Part shown: one piece after another, positions 37,813-46,128 of the stretch
Layout of the letters: each line of letters starts with the position of its first letter
How positions within the stretch are numbered: the stretch's first letter is position 1
Position numbers and translations under genes: made by a program
The notes under the pieces: model-generated
The model's input: only the letters and a program-made list of their open reading frames with translations
The model's database searches: none
What the model was told of the DNA's origin: nothing
Assembly: GCF_001685025.1 (NCBI RefSeq)
Contig: NZ_MAYU01000001.1
Span: forward strand, 1,123,971 to 1,187,970
Source of the DNA: Bacillus sp. FJAT-27225
GTDB lineage: Bacteria; Bacillota; Bacilli; Bacillales; Cytobacillaceae
Direction of reading: 5' to 3'
DNA: 64,000 bases

Positions 37813-37909
37813 TCTATTCCCTCCGCTTCCCTATTCTAGTTTCATTAGTATGCAATAGCGAAGGAAATAAGACGGGTTATCCATTGATTGCTAAAAGGTT
37901 ATCCATCTA

Positions 37910-38062
37910 TCATTGGCATTTTGAATGTCTCAAGTGCCCAAAACATTATCAATCTTGCCTATTGGTTACATTTCGCATGTTTCAAGAACCCGAAACGCCT
38001 CCAATACTGCCTATTGGTTACATTTTGCATCCTTCCAGACCCCAAAACGTTGCCAATGCACC
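37910..38062. repeat. 52 bp tandem repeat array, locus 1 (three units)
   Basis: Units start at about 37910 (partial), 37959 and 38011; the last two begin CTATTGGTTACATTT and are exactly 52 bp apart. Each has the order CTATTGGT.ACATTTTG, AAAACG-type, CCAAT. The array is homologous to the one at 53948-54103. Each unit ends in CCAAT and the next begins with ATTGG, giving a dyad at every junction. It lies between ytkL and the small membrane protein gene. Confidence 0.82.
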
Positions 38063-38119
38063 TCAGGCTTATTTTTCGAATGCGTTTGGAATATTACGGG
38101 AGGCATTAAAGGTATGGAT

Positions 38120-38800
38120 TTATAACTCCAGTGAATCTCCCGGATTCATGACCCGGCCGTTTTTCTTTTTTAACAAATTAGCGAAGGCATGCGGATCCTG
38201 TTTAATTGGCGGGAAGGTATTATAGTGTATTGGCACAACCTGGCTGGCATTTAATAACTCAGCAGCATACGCCGCATCATCCGGACCCATTGTGAAATTA
38301 TCTCCAATCGGCAAAAAGGCCAAATCAATTGGATGGCGTTCGCCAATCAGCTTCATATCGGAAAATAATCCAGTATCCCCAGCGTGATAAATGGTCTTCC
38401 CTTCGGCCATCAATAAAATTCCCGCTGGCATTCCGCAATAAACGAGTTGTTTATCCTCGGTTTCATAACTGGAACCATGAAAAGCCTGGGTAAGCTTAAC
38501 CCGCCCGAACTCAAATTCGTACGAACCCCCAATATGCATGCCATGAGTCCTTACTCCTTGCCAGTCAAGGTAGGTTGACAGTTCGTGATTCGCAATAACA
38601 AGAGCATCATTCCGTTTTGCCAGGCTGACTGTATCGCCGACATGATCGTTATGCCCATGTGACAGGATGATATAATCGGGCTTCTCCTCCTCAGCCTTCA
38701 AATCTGTCAGGCTATTGTACGTGATGAACGGGTCAATCAGGATTGTTTTTCCACCCGTTTCAATTTTTACTACTGAATGGCCATGATACGAAACTTTCAT
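38120..38800 (-). CDS. ytkL: Metallo-beta-lactamase-fold hydrolase YtkL (UPF0173)
   Basis: A 226-residue metal-dependent hydrolase. The metal motif [10 protein letters not shown] gives H48, H50, D52 and H53; later metal ligands are in AFHGSSYE and HAGDTGLF, and the C-terminal HYNTFP is present. The family is conserved but its substrate is not known. The start [12 protein letters not shown] is standard, with AAAGGGGATTAGAAC upstream. Confidence 0.93.
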   Translation of the reverse strand: MKVSYHGHSVVKIETGGKTILIDPFITYNSLTDLKAEEEKPDYIILSHGHNDHVGDTVSLAKRNDALVIANHELSTYLDWQGVRTHGMHIGGSYEFEFGRVKLTQAFHGSSYETEDKQLVYCGMPAGILLMAEGKTIYHAGDTGLFSDMKLIGERHPIDLAFLPIGDNFTMGPDDAAYAAELLNASQVVPIHYNTFPPIKQDPHAFANLLKKKNGRVMNPGDSLEL

Positions 38801-38871
38801 GTTCTAATCCCCTTTCACCTTGTTTACTTATACTTTTCCATTCATTTTGTCTAAATCCTGCTTCCGACTAT

Positions 38872-38931
38872 CTAATACCCATTATTTAAAATACCTAATA
38901 CCAATTAGAGACGCAAAGTATTTGGTATAAT
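38872..38931 (+). promoter_or_regulatory. Promoter region of the M24 peptidase gene with direct repeats
   Basis: An extended -10 element TTGGTATAAT (TATAAT at 38926-38931) is preceded by two 13 bp direct repeats, CTAATACCCATTA (38872-38884) and CTAATACCAATTA (38895-38907), whose starts are 23 bp apart, about two helical turns. This looks like an operator or activator site. Confidence 0.45.
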
Positions 38932-38969
38932 AGGTTTGAATAGAGAGAAATAGTTTGGAGGATTTTATT

Positions 38970-40073
38970 ATGAATCAACGTTTGACAAAGGTTTCCAATT
39001 GGATGAAAGAACAGGAAATCGAGGTTTGCATTTTAACTTCACCAGATAATGTTTTTTATTTGTCTGGATTTTTTACGGATCCACATGAGCGATTATTGGC
39101 ATTGGCTGTATTTCAGGATGCAGAACCTTTTCTCGTCTGCCCCGCAATGGAAAAGAACGATGCCAGGAATGCCGGATGGCAAAATGAAATCATCGGCTTC
39201 ACCGATACGGATCATCCATGGGTCATGATAAAAAAATCGATTGCTGCCCGTGGAATCTCTTCAGTCCGGAAAGTCGCAATTGAAAAAGAGCATATGAACG
39301 TAGAAAGATTTGAAGAAATTCAGCGGCTCTTCCCGGAAGCAGGCGCCCTTGTATCGGCCGAAGAGAAAATGAGGACACTTAGGCTTGTAAAGGACGAACG
39401 GGAATTGAAGGCACTTCGTGAGGCTTGCTCACTGGCCGACTTTGCGATTCAAGTTGGGACACATGAAATACGTGAAGGAAAAACCGAACTTGAGGTTCTG
39501 GCTGCAATTGAATTTGAAATGAAGAAAAAGGGCGTCAGTGAAATGTCATTCAGCACAATGGTGCTAACAGGCAAAAACGCAGCTTCCCCACACGGCAATC
39601 CAGGCCATACAAAAATTCAAAAAGGTGACCTTGTTCTTTTTGACCTGGGAGTTGTTGTCGACCGATATTGTTCCGATATTACGAGGACAGTTGCATATGG
39701 CGATATAAATGATAAACAAAAAGAAATCTACGATACAGTGTTGAAGGCAGAGTTGGCAGCGATTGAAGCATCCCGTCCTGGGGTAAAATGTTCAGAAGTT
39801 GATGTGGCTGCCCGGAATGTAATCGCTGATGCAGGCTACGGTGAATTCTTCCCACACCGGCTTGGTCATGGCCTTGGAATCAGCGTACATGAATATCCTT
39901 CCCTGACCTCAACCAACCCGCTATCGCTGGAAGAAGGGATGGTTTTCACCATTGAACCAGGCATTTATGTTCCTGAATTAGCAGGTGTACGGATTGAAGA
40001 TGATGTTCTCGTGACAGCATCCGGTCTGGAAATTCTAACAAAGTTTCCGAAGGAATTGCAGATTATTAAGTAA
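38970..40073 (+). CDS. M24-family dipeptidase (Xaa-Pro dipeptidase-like)
   Basis: A 367-residue metallopeptidase of the aminopeptidase P/prolidase family, which cleaves dipeptides or N-terminal residues next to proline. The N-terminal domain (about 1-130) is the non-catalytic creatinase-like one. The C-terminal pita-bread fold has the metal ligands in FDLGVVVDRYCSDITR (two Asp), GHGLGISVHEYP (His), FTIEPGIY (Glu) and GVRIEDDVLV (Glu). The ATG at 38970 is 7 nt after TTTGGAGG. It converges on ald with a shared terminator. Confidence 0.92.
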   Translation: MNQRLTKVSNWMKEQEIEVCILTSPDNVFYLSGFFTDPHERLLALAVFQDAEPFLVCPAMEKNDARNAGWQNEIIGFTDTDHPWVMIKKSIAARGISSVRKVAIEKEHMNVERFEEIQRLFPEAGALVSAEEKMRTLRLVKDERELKALREACSLADFAIQVGTHEIREGKTELEVLAAIEFEMKKKGVSEMSFSTMVLTGKNAASPHGNPGHTKIQKGDLVLFDLGVVVDRYCSDITRTVAYGDINDKQKEIYDTVLKAELAAIEASRPGVKCSEVDVAARNVIADAGYGEFFPHRLGHGLGISVHEYPSLTSTNPLSLEEGMVFTIEPGIYVPELAGVRIEDDVLVTASGLEILTKFPKELQIIK

Positions 40074-40079
40074 AAGAGA

Positions 40080-40116
40080 GCAGGATGCCTTTATGAATGG
40101 CATCCTGCTATTTTTT
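40080..40116. terminator. Bidirectional terminator between the M24 peptidase gene and ald
   Basis: AGCAGGATGCC, TTTATGAAT, GGCATCCTGCT, followed by ATTTTTTC on the plus strand. Confidence 0.88.
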
Positions 40117-40119
40117 CGA

Positions 40120-41241
40120 TTAGCTTTGTTCCAGCAACCTTCTGCTGCCCTTAAATTCCAGGCCATGCGCCTGGGCTACAGCTTCATACGTGACAAAGCC
40201 ATTTAATGTATTAATTCCCTTTAAAACCGCCTCGTTTTCCAGGCACGCCTGTCTGTAGCCTTTATTGGCAATTTGCAGTGCGTACGGTACAGTCACATTT
40301 GTCAGTGCAATTGTTGATGTTCTTGGGACAGCGCCCGGCATGTTTGCAACAGCATAATGAACGACATCATGTTTGATGTATGTTGGATTGTCGTGAGTTG
40401 TAATTCTGTCGGTTGTTTCGAAAATGCCGCCCTGGTCTATGGCAATATCGACTACCACACTTCCTGGCCTCATCGATTTGATCATTTCCTCCGTAACGAG
40501 TTTGGGCGCCTTTGCTCCCGGAATCAGGACAGCGCCGATTACTAGGTCGGACTCTTTCACGGCTTCCGCAATATTATAGGGATTTGACATGAGGGTGGTT
40601 ATTTCCGAACCAAAAATATCATCCAACTGGCGGAGGCGATCAGGATTCACATCAATAATCGTAACCTTAGCACCTAGTCCGATCGCCATTTTGGCTGCAT
40701 TGGTGCCAGCAACTCCGCCGCCAATTATCGATACTGTTCCGCGTTGTACTCCAGGTACTCCGGATAGAAGAATTCCTCTTCCCCCATGGAATTTCTCAAG
40801 GAACTGGGCTCCAATTTGAGCCGCCATCCTGCCTGCTACTTCGCTCATCGGTGTCAGAAGGGGCAATGCCCCATTTGAAAGCTGGACTGTTTCATACGCA
40901 ATCCCGACTACTTTATTGTCAATCAAGGCTTTTGTCAGCTCTGGCTCAGGTGCAAGGTGTAAATATGTAAATAGAATCAAGCCTTCATAAAAATACTTGT
41001 ATTCCTCAGGAAGCGGTTCTTTTACCTTCATAACCATTTCTTTTTCCCAGGCATCTGCCGCTGTCGGAACGATTTGCGCCCCCGCGGACAGGTAGTCCTG
41101 ATCGGTAAAGCCGGATCCGTGGCCCGCACCCGATTCTATGTATACCTCATGGCCGAACTTCAGCAGGTTAACAACTCCTGCCGGTGTCATCGCAACCCGG
41201 TTTTCATTGTTTTTTATTTCAGCTGGCACACCGATTTTCAT
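40120..41241 (-). CDS. ald: Alanine dehydrogenase
   Basis: Ald reversibly deaminates L-alanine to pyruvate with NAD; in B. subtilis it is needed for alanine use and sporulation. The 373-residue protein starts [17 protein letters not shown], has the substrate Lys in [11 protein letters not shown] and catalytic His in [10 protein letters not shown], and the NAD fold [15 protein letters not shown]. The ATG follows AGGAGGCAAAGGG. A cre-like palindrome lies upstream at 41274-41287. Confidence 0.97.
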   Translation of the reverse strand: MKIGVPAEIKNNENRVAMTPAGVVNLLKFGHEVYIESGAGHGSGFTDQDYLSAGAQIVPTAADAWEKEMVMKVKEPLPEEYKYFYEGLILFTYLHLAPEPELTKALIDNKVVGIAYETVQLSNGALPLLTPMSEVAGRMAAQIGAQFLEKFHGGRGILLSGVPGVQRGTVSIIGGGVAGTNAAKMAIGLGAKVTIIDVNPDRLRQLDDIFGSEITTLMSNPYNIAEAVKESDLVIGAVLIPGAKAPKLVTEEMIKSMRPGSVVVDIAIDQGGIFETTDRITTHDNPTYIKHDVVHYAVANMPGAVPRTSTIALTNVTVPYALQIANKGYRQACLENEAVLKGINTLNGFVTYEAVAQAHGLEFKGSRRLLEQS

Positions 41242-41273
41242 CCCTTTGCCTCCTAAACCATTTTATTGGAATT

Positions 41274-41287
41274 TGTAAGCACTTACA
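41274..41287 (-). promoter_or_regulatory. cre-like palindrome upstream of ald
   Basis: TGTAAGCACTTACA has perfect six-base arms and matches the catabolite-responsive pattern TGNAANCGNNNNCA at all but one position (CA for CG in the centre). It overlaps a possible -10 (TAGAAT on the minus strand, 41287-41292), so it would act as a roadblock or start-site operator. Confidence 0.4.
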
Positions 41288-41399
41288 TTCTATCAAAAGA
41301 ATAGCATGCTGAGGAAACTTTTTGGAATTTACTAGATTAAGATTAAGTTTCACTACTTTTACTATTCCGAATAAAAACCACTGAATTATTTTAATTAAG

Positions 41400-41440
41400 A
41401 ACAAACGGAGCGCCAGTCTTAACCGGACACTCCGCAAAAT
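41400..41440 (-). terminator. Terminator of the aromatic/glycine-repeat gene
   Basis: Minus strand CGGAGTGTCCGGTTAAGACTG, GCGCTCCG-type stem followed by TTTGTTCTT. The stem GGAGTGTCCGGT/ACTGGCGCTCC has internal mismatches. Confidence 0.65.
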
Positions 41441-41446
41441 CCAACA

Positions 41447-41803
41447 TTACCAGTAGTAAGGGTATCCGTATCCATAACCAGGGAATCCATAGTATGGATA
41501 GCCGTATCCATAGTATGGATAGCCAAATCCATAACCATATCCGAATGCCGGTGCAAGCAGAGCGCCAGCAGCCAATCCACCAAGCAACCCGCCAAAGAAT
41601 GGACCTCCAAAGCCCCAGCCCCATGGACGACCAAAACCAAAGCCCCATGGTCTGCCAAAACCGAAGCCAAATGGTCGACCGAAGCCAAAGCCAAACGGGC
41701 GGCCAAAGCCAAATGGTCTTATTCTCGTATCATTCATATCTGGCTGGCCTTGTACATCAAATACTTGGGGCTGGGCAGGCATTAATTGATATTCATTATT
41801 CAA
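41447..41803 (-). CDS. Low-complexity Phe/Tyr/Gly-repeat protein, possible spore-surface protein
   Basis: A 118-residue protein with a short polar N-terminus (1-25), five tandem FGFGRP(F/W)G repeats (about 29-66), a glycine/alanine hydrophobic centre (GGLLGGLAAGALLAP) and a C-terminal tract of GYGYPYYG-type repeats. The start is TTG at 41803, 5 nt after GAGGAGGAG. Composition resembles some Bacillus spore coat or exosporium proteins, but I do not recognise the family; function is inference. A CACATGCCATGTG palindrome (41845-41857) and a loose SigK-like pattern lie upstream. Confidence 0.7.
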   Translation of the reverse strand: MNNEYQLMPAQPQVFDVQGQPDMNDTRIRPFGFGRPFGFGFGRPFGFGFGRPWGFGFGRPWGWGFGGPFFGGLLGGLAAGALLAPAFGYGYGFGYPYYGYGYPYYGFPGYGYGYPYYW

Positions 41804-41934
41804 GGTAACTCCTCCTCATTTTTTTCTGGGTACACTAAAGAATATGCACATGCCATGTGGAGGTATTGGGTATATGCCCTTTCTAACAAAAAAGACCGGG
41901 CTATCCTGATTTATTTGAAAGGTGAACCAGACTG

Positions 41935-41963
41935 AAAAAAGGCCGCCAAGGCAGCCTTTTTTC
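41935..41963 (-). terminator. Terminator of the 53-residue protein gene
   Basis: Minus strand AAAAAAGGCTGCC, TT, GGCGGCCTTTTTT, 9 bp after the stop. Confidence 0.85.
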
Positions 41964-41971
41964 ATGTTTCT

Positions 41972-42133
41972 TTATTCACCTTTTGATTGCAAATTCTTCT
42001 GAGTCCTTGCCTTTGCTTCCTGCTCCCCCATAAAGCCGCTATTATAGGAGTCCATAATCTGGGTACTAACCTCTTCCAACCCATTGTCTTCATAAGTAAA
42101 CCGGTTGCGTTCATTCTGCCTGTTATCTTTCAC
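41972..42133 (-). CDS. Small hydrophilic protein of 53 residues
   Basis: A short reading frame starting GTG at 42131-42133, about 9 nt after AAAGGAGGAA, and encoding MKDNRQNERNRFTYEDNG onward, ending QKNLQSKGE. A good terminator follows immediately, which supports a real transcription unit. The protein is charged and Asn/Gln-rich with no membrane segment. I recall similar small Bacillus proteins but cannot name the family. It is convergent with nothing and divergent from the universal stress gene. Confidence 0.65.
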   Translation of the reverse strand: MKDNRQNERNRFTYEDNGLEEVSTQIMDSYNSGFMGEQEAKARTQKNLQSKGE

Positions 42134-42297
42134 CGAATGCTTCCTCCTTTGAGATTTATTACACTTCGGTGCATTACCCCTTTATTTTTCGATATTTCGT
42201 TACACCTATACACAGTTTTTTTATGTATAATTTTGTTATACAAGCAATTCATCGCTCCCGGTATATGGTCTTAACTAAATTTATGGGAGGAAGGCCA

Positions 42298-42750
42298 ATG
42301 ACAAACCACTATGAAAAAATTCTAGTGGCTGTTGATGGATCCAAAGAGGCGAAATTGGCATTCAGGAAGGCTGTTGGTATTGCGAACAGAAACAAGGCAG
42401 AGCTGCTCATCGTCCATGTAATCGATACAAGGACGTTCGCGATTGTAGAGGCATACGATCAGGGACTGGTGGACCGCACTTCCCAAACTGCGAAAGAACT
42501 GCTTGAAGAATACAAACAGGAGGCATTATCAAGCGGCCTTTATAACGTTGACGTTCTCATTGAATATGGCTCACCTAAATTAAGAATTCCAAAGGATATT
42601 GCCAGAAATAATGAGGTTGACCTGATTGTGTGTGGCGCAACAGGTATGAATTCTGTGGAGCGGTTTCTCATCGGAAGTGTTTCGGAGCATATTACGCTTC
42701 ACGCACCATGCGACGTTCTAGTTGTCAGAACAGAAAAAGGCTTTGCATAA
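42298..42750 (+). CDS. Universal stress protein (UspA family)
   Basis: A 150-residue single-domain Usp protein with the N-terminal strand KILVAVDGSKEAKLAF and the ATP-binding pattern GATGMNSVERFLIGSVSEHI, so it is of the nucleotide-binding class. Such proteins aid survival under stress; the partner is unknown. The ATG at 42298 follows GGGAGGAAGGCCA. It is followed 28 bp later by the unnamed gene at 42779 and is probably cotranscribed with it. Confidence 0.92.
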   Translation: MTNHYEKILVAVDGSKEAKLAFRKAVGIANRNKAELLIVHVIDTRTFAIVEAYDQGLVDRTSQTAKELLEEYKQEALSSGLYNVDVLIEYGSPKLRIPKDIARNNEVDLIVCGATGMNSVERFLIGSVSEHITLHAPCDVLVVRTEKGFA

Positions 42751-42778
42751 CAGATTCTGGATGATAGGAGGAATTAGA

Positions 42779-43099
42779 ATGGAACATTATTTTGCATATG
42801 ACCGCCGACTGGGTATTCCTGTACCGCGGGTTGGGAGAGATTTTGAACAATTTGACCGTGATATTCAGGAAAAAATTCTTTTTTCCTGGGAGCAAATACG
42901 TGGTGCCATCCCTGACAGAATCAAGGAGCTCGAGCATCAAATCAATGAAAAACAGGCGGCTCTTTCAAACGAAAGCAGTTTCACCAAATCCTGTGAGTTA
43001 AATAGTGAAATCGCCGAACTTGCTTCTATTATTAATGATTTATGGCTTTGGTATAGATCAGCTGCTGTACTGGAAGAAACAAATAAGAGCCATACTTAA
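42779..43099 (+). CDS. Unnamed 106-residue protein downstream of the universal stress gene
   Basis: The ATG at 42779-42781 stands 7 nt after AGGAGG. The protein has an aromatic N-terminus (HYFAYDRRLGIPVP) and a mostly helical remainder with an acidic/Gln-rich, probably coiled-coil part (about 45-90). No transmembrane segment. I do not recognise a family. Close spacing suggests a role linked to the Usp protein, but this is inference. Confidence 0.72.
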   Translation: MEHYFAYDRRLGIPVPRVGRDFEQFDRDIQEKILFSWEQIRGAIPDRIKELEHQINEKQAALSNESSFTKSCELNSEIAELASIINDLWLWYRSAAVLEETNKSHT

Positions 43100-43120
43100 T
43101 AATTTTAAATCCAATCGAGC

Positions 43121-43148
43121 AGAAAGCTCCAATTCCGGGAGCTTTCTG
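43121..43148. terminator. Bidirectional terminator before moaB
   Basis: GCAGAAAGCTCC, AATTCC, GGGAGCTTTCTGC between convergent genes. The T-tract is short. Confidence 0.75.
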
Positions 43149-43149
43149 C

Positions 43150-43665
43150 CTATTTCAAATCCTTTTTGAGTTCCCGGACGACATGTCCAATCTCGGGTAA
43201 GATCAATTTTTCCATAGCAAGCTTGACTGCGCCGCTGGAGCCCGGGGTAGAAAAGACAGCCTTGTTGTTGACGACACCTGCAGCCGCACGTGAAAGTAAT
43301 GCGGCAGAACCAATATCCTCCTGATAGCTCAACATCCTGAACAATTCTCCAAAACCCGGCATCTCTTTATCAAATAGCTTCGTAACTGTTTCAATCGTAA
43401 CATCCCGCAACGCTATCCCAGTCCCGCCATTTGTTAGGACAACATCTATTTCCGGGTTCGAACAGCCGCTTAAAACCTCTGTCTTTATTGCTTCCTGTTC
43501 ATCTTTTACAATGACATGATCGACTATTGTATGCCCCTCTGCTTCAAGCATGCTAATCATCAGTTTCCCGCTTTTATCGGAATCTTTATCTCTTGTATCA
43601 CTAACGGTAATAATTTTACACGCAACCGCAGTGGGTGCCTCTCTCTTATGGTCTTTTACACTCAC
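43150..43665 (-). CDS. moaB: Molybdenum cofactor biosynthesis protein MoaB
   Basis: MoaB/MogA-family proteins adenylylate molybdopterin before molybdenum insertion. The 171-residue protein has ITVSDTRDKDSDKSGK at the N-terminus and the central TNGGTGIALRDVTIE loop, both typical, and STPGSSGAVKLAME near the end. The start is GTG, overlapping the stop of the EcsC gene (GTGA), with AAAGGAGG upstream. B. subtilis has argGH near this position; here they are absent. Confidence 0.95.
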   Translation of the reverse strand: MSVKDHKREAPTAVACKIITVSDTRDKDSDKSGKLMISMLEAEGHTIVDHVIVKDEQEAIKTEVLSGCSNPEIDVVLTNGGTGIALRDVTIETVTKLFDKEMPGFGELFRMLSYQEDIGSAALLSRAAAGVVNNKAVFSTPGSSGAVKLAMEKLILPEIGHVVRELKKDLK

Positions 43666-44501
43666 AGGATATCCTCCTTTTTCATCAAATACCGAAGCCG
43701 GTAATAGTTGTGGGAAAAATCGGTTACTCTCCGGGTCAACTGATAATTCGAAGCCGCCCCAACCGCCACACTGACGAGGGGGAGACCCTGAATCAGTTTT
43801 TTCCTAAATGCCGCAATGACCATCGCCTTGAGAAGCTGCCTGATTGGTTGTTCAAGCCAGGACACGTCCGTAAGCCTGTCATTTCCCTGGTAAAAATAAC
43901 GCTCTTCCTCCCCTTTCAAGTCCTGGAGCAATGAATTCCAGCTTTCAGACTGAAGGCGCGGCGGTAGTGTCGCGGTATGAAATACTTTCAAAGCTGTCAT
44001 CATTTCAAAAGGTGTATTCCCTTCCACCCCATAGGTCATTGACAAAAGCTGGACTGCACGGAGATTAATCACGGCCATTGCGGGAATATCCATACCAAGC
44101 AGCAAGGTTCCGCCAGTTCCGGCCATGGCCCCTTGCGCAAATGAATACAGCCTGTGTTTCGCGATTTGCTGTTGGGCAATATAATTTAACTGGTCAATAT
44201 CCAGCTTCTGCAGGTCCTCAATAGTGTGTATCTGTTTATTGAATACCCTTGCAGAAGCCATGATCCTGTCTTTTGCATCCAATTGAAATTGCGAGCCCTG
44301 GATCATCGCATTTAGATGGAACATCCACGTATCGACTAACGAAAAAAATTTGTTCTGAACTTCTTCTGGAAGCATTGAAAAACCAGCCTCCAAATACTTT
44401 TCATAGGTTAGCTGAATGTCGTTTGGCTCATATTCCCGCATGCGCTTTTCCCAGTCTCTAATCTCGGCAAGGACACTCATTTCCCGATCTGACAGTGCCA
44501 T
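43662..44501 (-). CDS. EcsC family protein
   Basis: A 279-residue protein with an EcsC-type domain: a helical soluble part, a glycine-rich stretch GAMAGTGGTLLLGMDIPAMAV (about 128-149) that may enter the membrane, and a C-terminal helical part. EcsC homologues are associated with ABC transport/protease functions but are not well defined. It overlaps moaB by 4 bp and is probably cotranscribed. The gene has no B. subtilis neighbour of the same type in my memory of the region. Confidence 0.82.
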   Translation of the reverse strand: MALSDREMSVLAEIRDWEKRMREYEPNDIQLTYEKYLEAGFSMLPEEVQNKFFSLVDTWMFHLNAMIQGSQFQLDAKDRIMASARVFNKQIHTIEDLQKLDIDQLNYIAQQQIAKHRLYSFAQGAMAGTGGTLLLGMDIPAMAVINLRAVQLLSMTYGVEGNTPFEMMTALKVFHTATLPPRLQSESWNSLLQDLKGEEERYFYQGNDRLTDVSWLEQPIRQLLKAMVIAAFRKKLIQGLPLVSVAVGAASNYQLTRRVTDFSHNYYRLRYLMKKEDIL

Positions 44502-44586
44502 GACCTGCCCCCCTTATACTGACTTTTCATAAAGTATAGCATAAATGGCAGAAAATAGAGAAAACCCAAAGTTCGTCCAATGTAAC

Positions 44587-44622
44587 GAAAAAAGCTGCGC
44601 CAGTCAACTGGCACAGCTTTTT
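44587..44622 (-). terminator. Terminator of ackA
   Basis: Minus strand AAAAAGCTGTGCCAG, TTGA, CTGGCGCAGCTTTTTT. Confidence 0.9.
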
Positions 44623-44637
44623 AATACAAACTTTTAT

Positions 44638-45831
44638 TTATTGAATATTACCAAGGCGCATAACGTCACGGGCAATCATGACTTCTTCGTCTGTAGGGAT
44701 GACAATTACTTTTACTGGGGAATGAGGGTAGTTGATAAATGCTTCTTCCCCTCTTACTTCATTTAGTGATGGATCAAAATATACACCCATGAATTCAAGG
44801 CCGCGAAGAACCCTTGCACGGATGGACGCACTATTCTCGCCGATACCAGCCGTAAAGATAATTGCATCAACACCATACATACGTGCAGAATAAGAACCGA
44901 TGTACTTATGAATCCGGCTCGCAAACACTTCAAGTGCAAGCTTAGCACGTTCATTACCATTTTCAGCTTCGAGCTCGATATCCCTTAGGTCGCTGGAGAA
45001 TCCGGAAACAGCCAGCATACCACTCTTCTTATTTAGAACGTCAAGAACTTCCTCAGCAGTCTTTCCTGTTTTTTCCATAATATATGGAATAAGGGCAGGG
45101 TCAATATTACCGGAACGAGTTCCCATTGTTACTCCCGCAAGCGGTGTGAAGCCCATGGAAGTGTCAATTGATTTTCCGCCTTCAATAGCAGCGATGCTTG
45201 CACCGTTGCCAAGGTGGCAGGAAAGCAGCCTTAGTTGTTCAATTGGGCGTCCAAGCAATTCCGCAGCACGCTGGGAAACGTATTTATGGGAAGTCCCATG
45301 GAAGCCATACTTCCTGATGCCGTATTTTTCGTAATATTCATATGGCAGGCTATATAAATATGAACTTTCAGGCATTGTCTGGTGGAATGCTGTATCAAAA
45401 ACAGCCACAGCAGGCACGTTAGGAAGGACTTGCTGGAATGCACGGATTCCTGTAAGGTTGGCAGGGTTATGCAATGGTGCCAGTTCGGAAAGCTGTTCAA
45501 TTTTGCTCAATACTTCATCAGTAATTAGGACTGAATCGGTAAAAGATTCGCCCCCATGAACAACACGGTGGCCGATTCCGGTAATCTCATCCAATGATTC
45601 AATAATTCCTGTTGATGTAAGCTTGTCCAAAAGAATTTTGACAGCTACTTCATGATCAGGAACATCTGTGACTTCCTTAATCTTTTCTTCGCCTACACTG
45701 ATAGTGAAAATGGCATCATTTAGGCCGATCCGTTCAAACAGGCCTTTCGTAATTACCTTTTCGCTTGGCATTTCAAACAGTTGAAACTTCAGTGAAGAAC
45801 TGCCCGCATTAATTGCAATAATTTTTGACAT
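44638..45831 (-). CDS. ackA: Acetate kinase
   Basis: AckA makes ATP and acetate from acetyl-phosphate in overflow metabolism. The 397-residue protein starts [17 protein letters not shown] (first family signature), and contains GHRVVHGGE, the Asp in [28 protein letters not shown] and GIGENSA. The ATG at 45829-45831 follows AAAGGAGCG by 10 nt. A frame open 48 codons further upstream covers the promoter and is not used. A cre-like site at 46002-46015 suggests CcpA activation. Confidence 0.97.
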   Translation of the reverse strand: MSKIIAINAGSSSLKFQLFEMPSEKVITKGLFERIGLNDAIFTISVGEEKIKEVTDVPDHEVAVKILLDKLTSTGIIESLDEITGIGHRVVHGGESFTDSVLITDEVLSKIEQLSELAPLHNPANLTGIRAFQQVLPNVPAVAVFDTAFHQTMPESSYLYSLPYEYYEKYGIRKYGFHGTSHKYVSQRAAELLGRPIEQLRLLSCHLGNGASIAAIEGGKSIDTSMGFTPLAGVTMGTRSGNIDPALIPYIMEKTGKTAEEVLDVLNKKSGMLAVSGFSSDLRDIELEAENGNERAKLALEVFASRIHKYIGSYSARMYGVDAIIFTAGIGENSASIRARVLRGLEFMGVYFDPSLNEVRGEEAFINYPHSPVKVIVIPTDEEVMIARDVMRLGNIQ

Positions 45832-45958
45832 ATTTAATAACGCTCCTTTTTTATTCCCTTCCAAATCAGCACAGGACTCCTGCTTTAAGGGGCATTCTGT
45901 CTGTCCAGATTCGAAATATTGTTCCATAGCACGACAATAGTATATGTACCCATTAACC

Positions 45959-46015
45959 ATTGTACCCACTCTCAAAACCGATTTTCAAGAAGCTCGTCTG
46001 ATGAAAACGGTTCCG
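45959..46015 (-). promoter_or_regulatory. ackA promoter with upstream cre site
   Basis: Minus strand TTGAAA (45983-45988), 18 bp, TACAAT (45959-45964). Upstream lies CGGAACCGTTTTCA (46002-46015), 13 of 14 matches to TGNAANCGNNNNCA. The cre centre is about 57 bp before the predicted start, the position at which CcpA activates ackA in B. subtilis. Confidence 0.7.
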
Positions 46016-46091
46016 AACAAAAATAAATATATTCTGACTCTTTGTTCGTCTTTTTTTGTCATTTATTAGTCACAAGTTTGGGAAAACAAGT

Positions 46092-46125
46092 AAAAAAACA
46101 GCATCCCCTCTTGGAAGATGCTGCA
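46092..46125 (-). terminator. Terminator of ytxK
   Basis: Minus strand GCAGCATC, TTCCAAGAGG, GGATGCTG, then TTTTTTT. Confidence 0.88.
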
Positions 46126-46128
46126 AGT

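Noticed and set aside
37910-38062. Possible CRISPR array from the regular 52 bp repeat
   Set aside because: The repeated sequence fills the whole unit; there are no unique spacers, and no cas genes lie in the window.
41391-41712. Open frames in other phases across the aromatic-repeat gene
   Set aside because: They result from the low-complexity, short-period DNA; only the frame with a TTG start and GAGGAGGAG makes a coherent protein.
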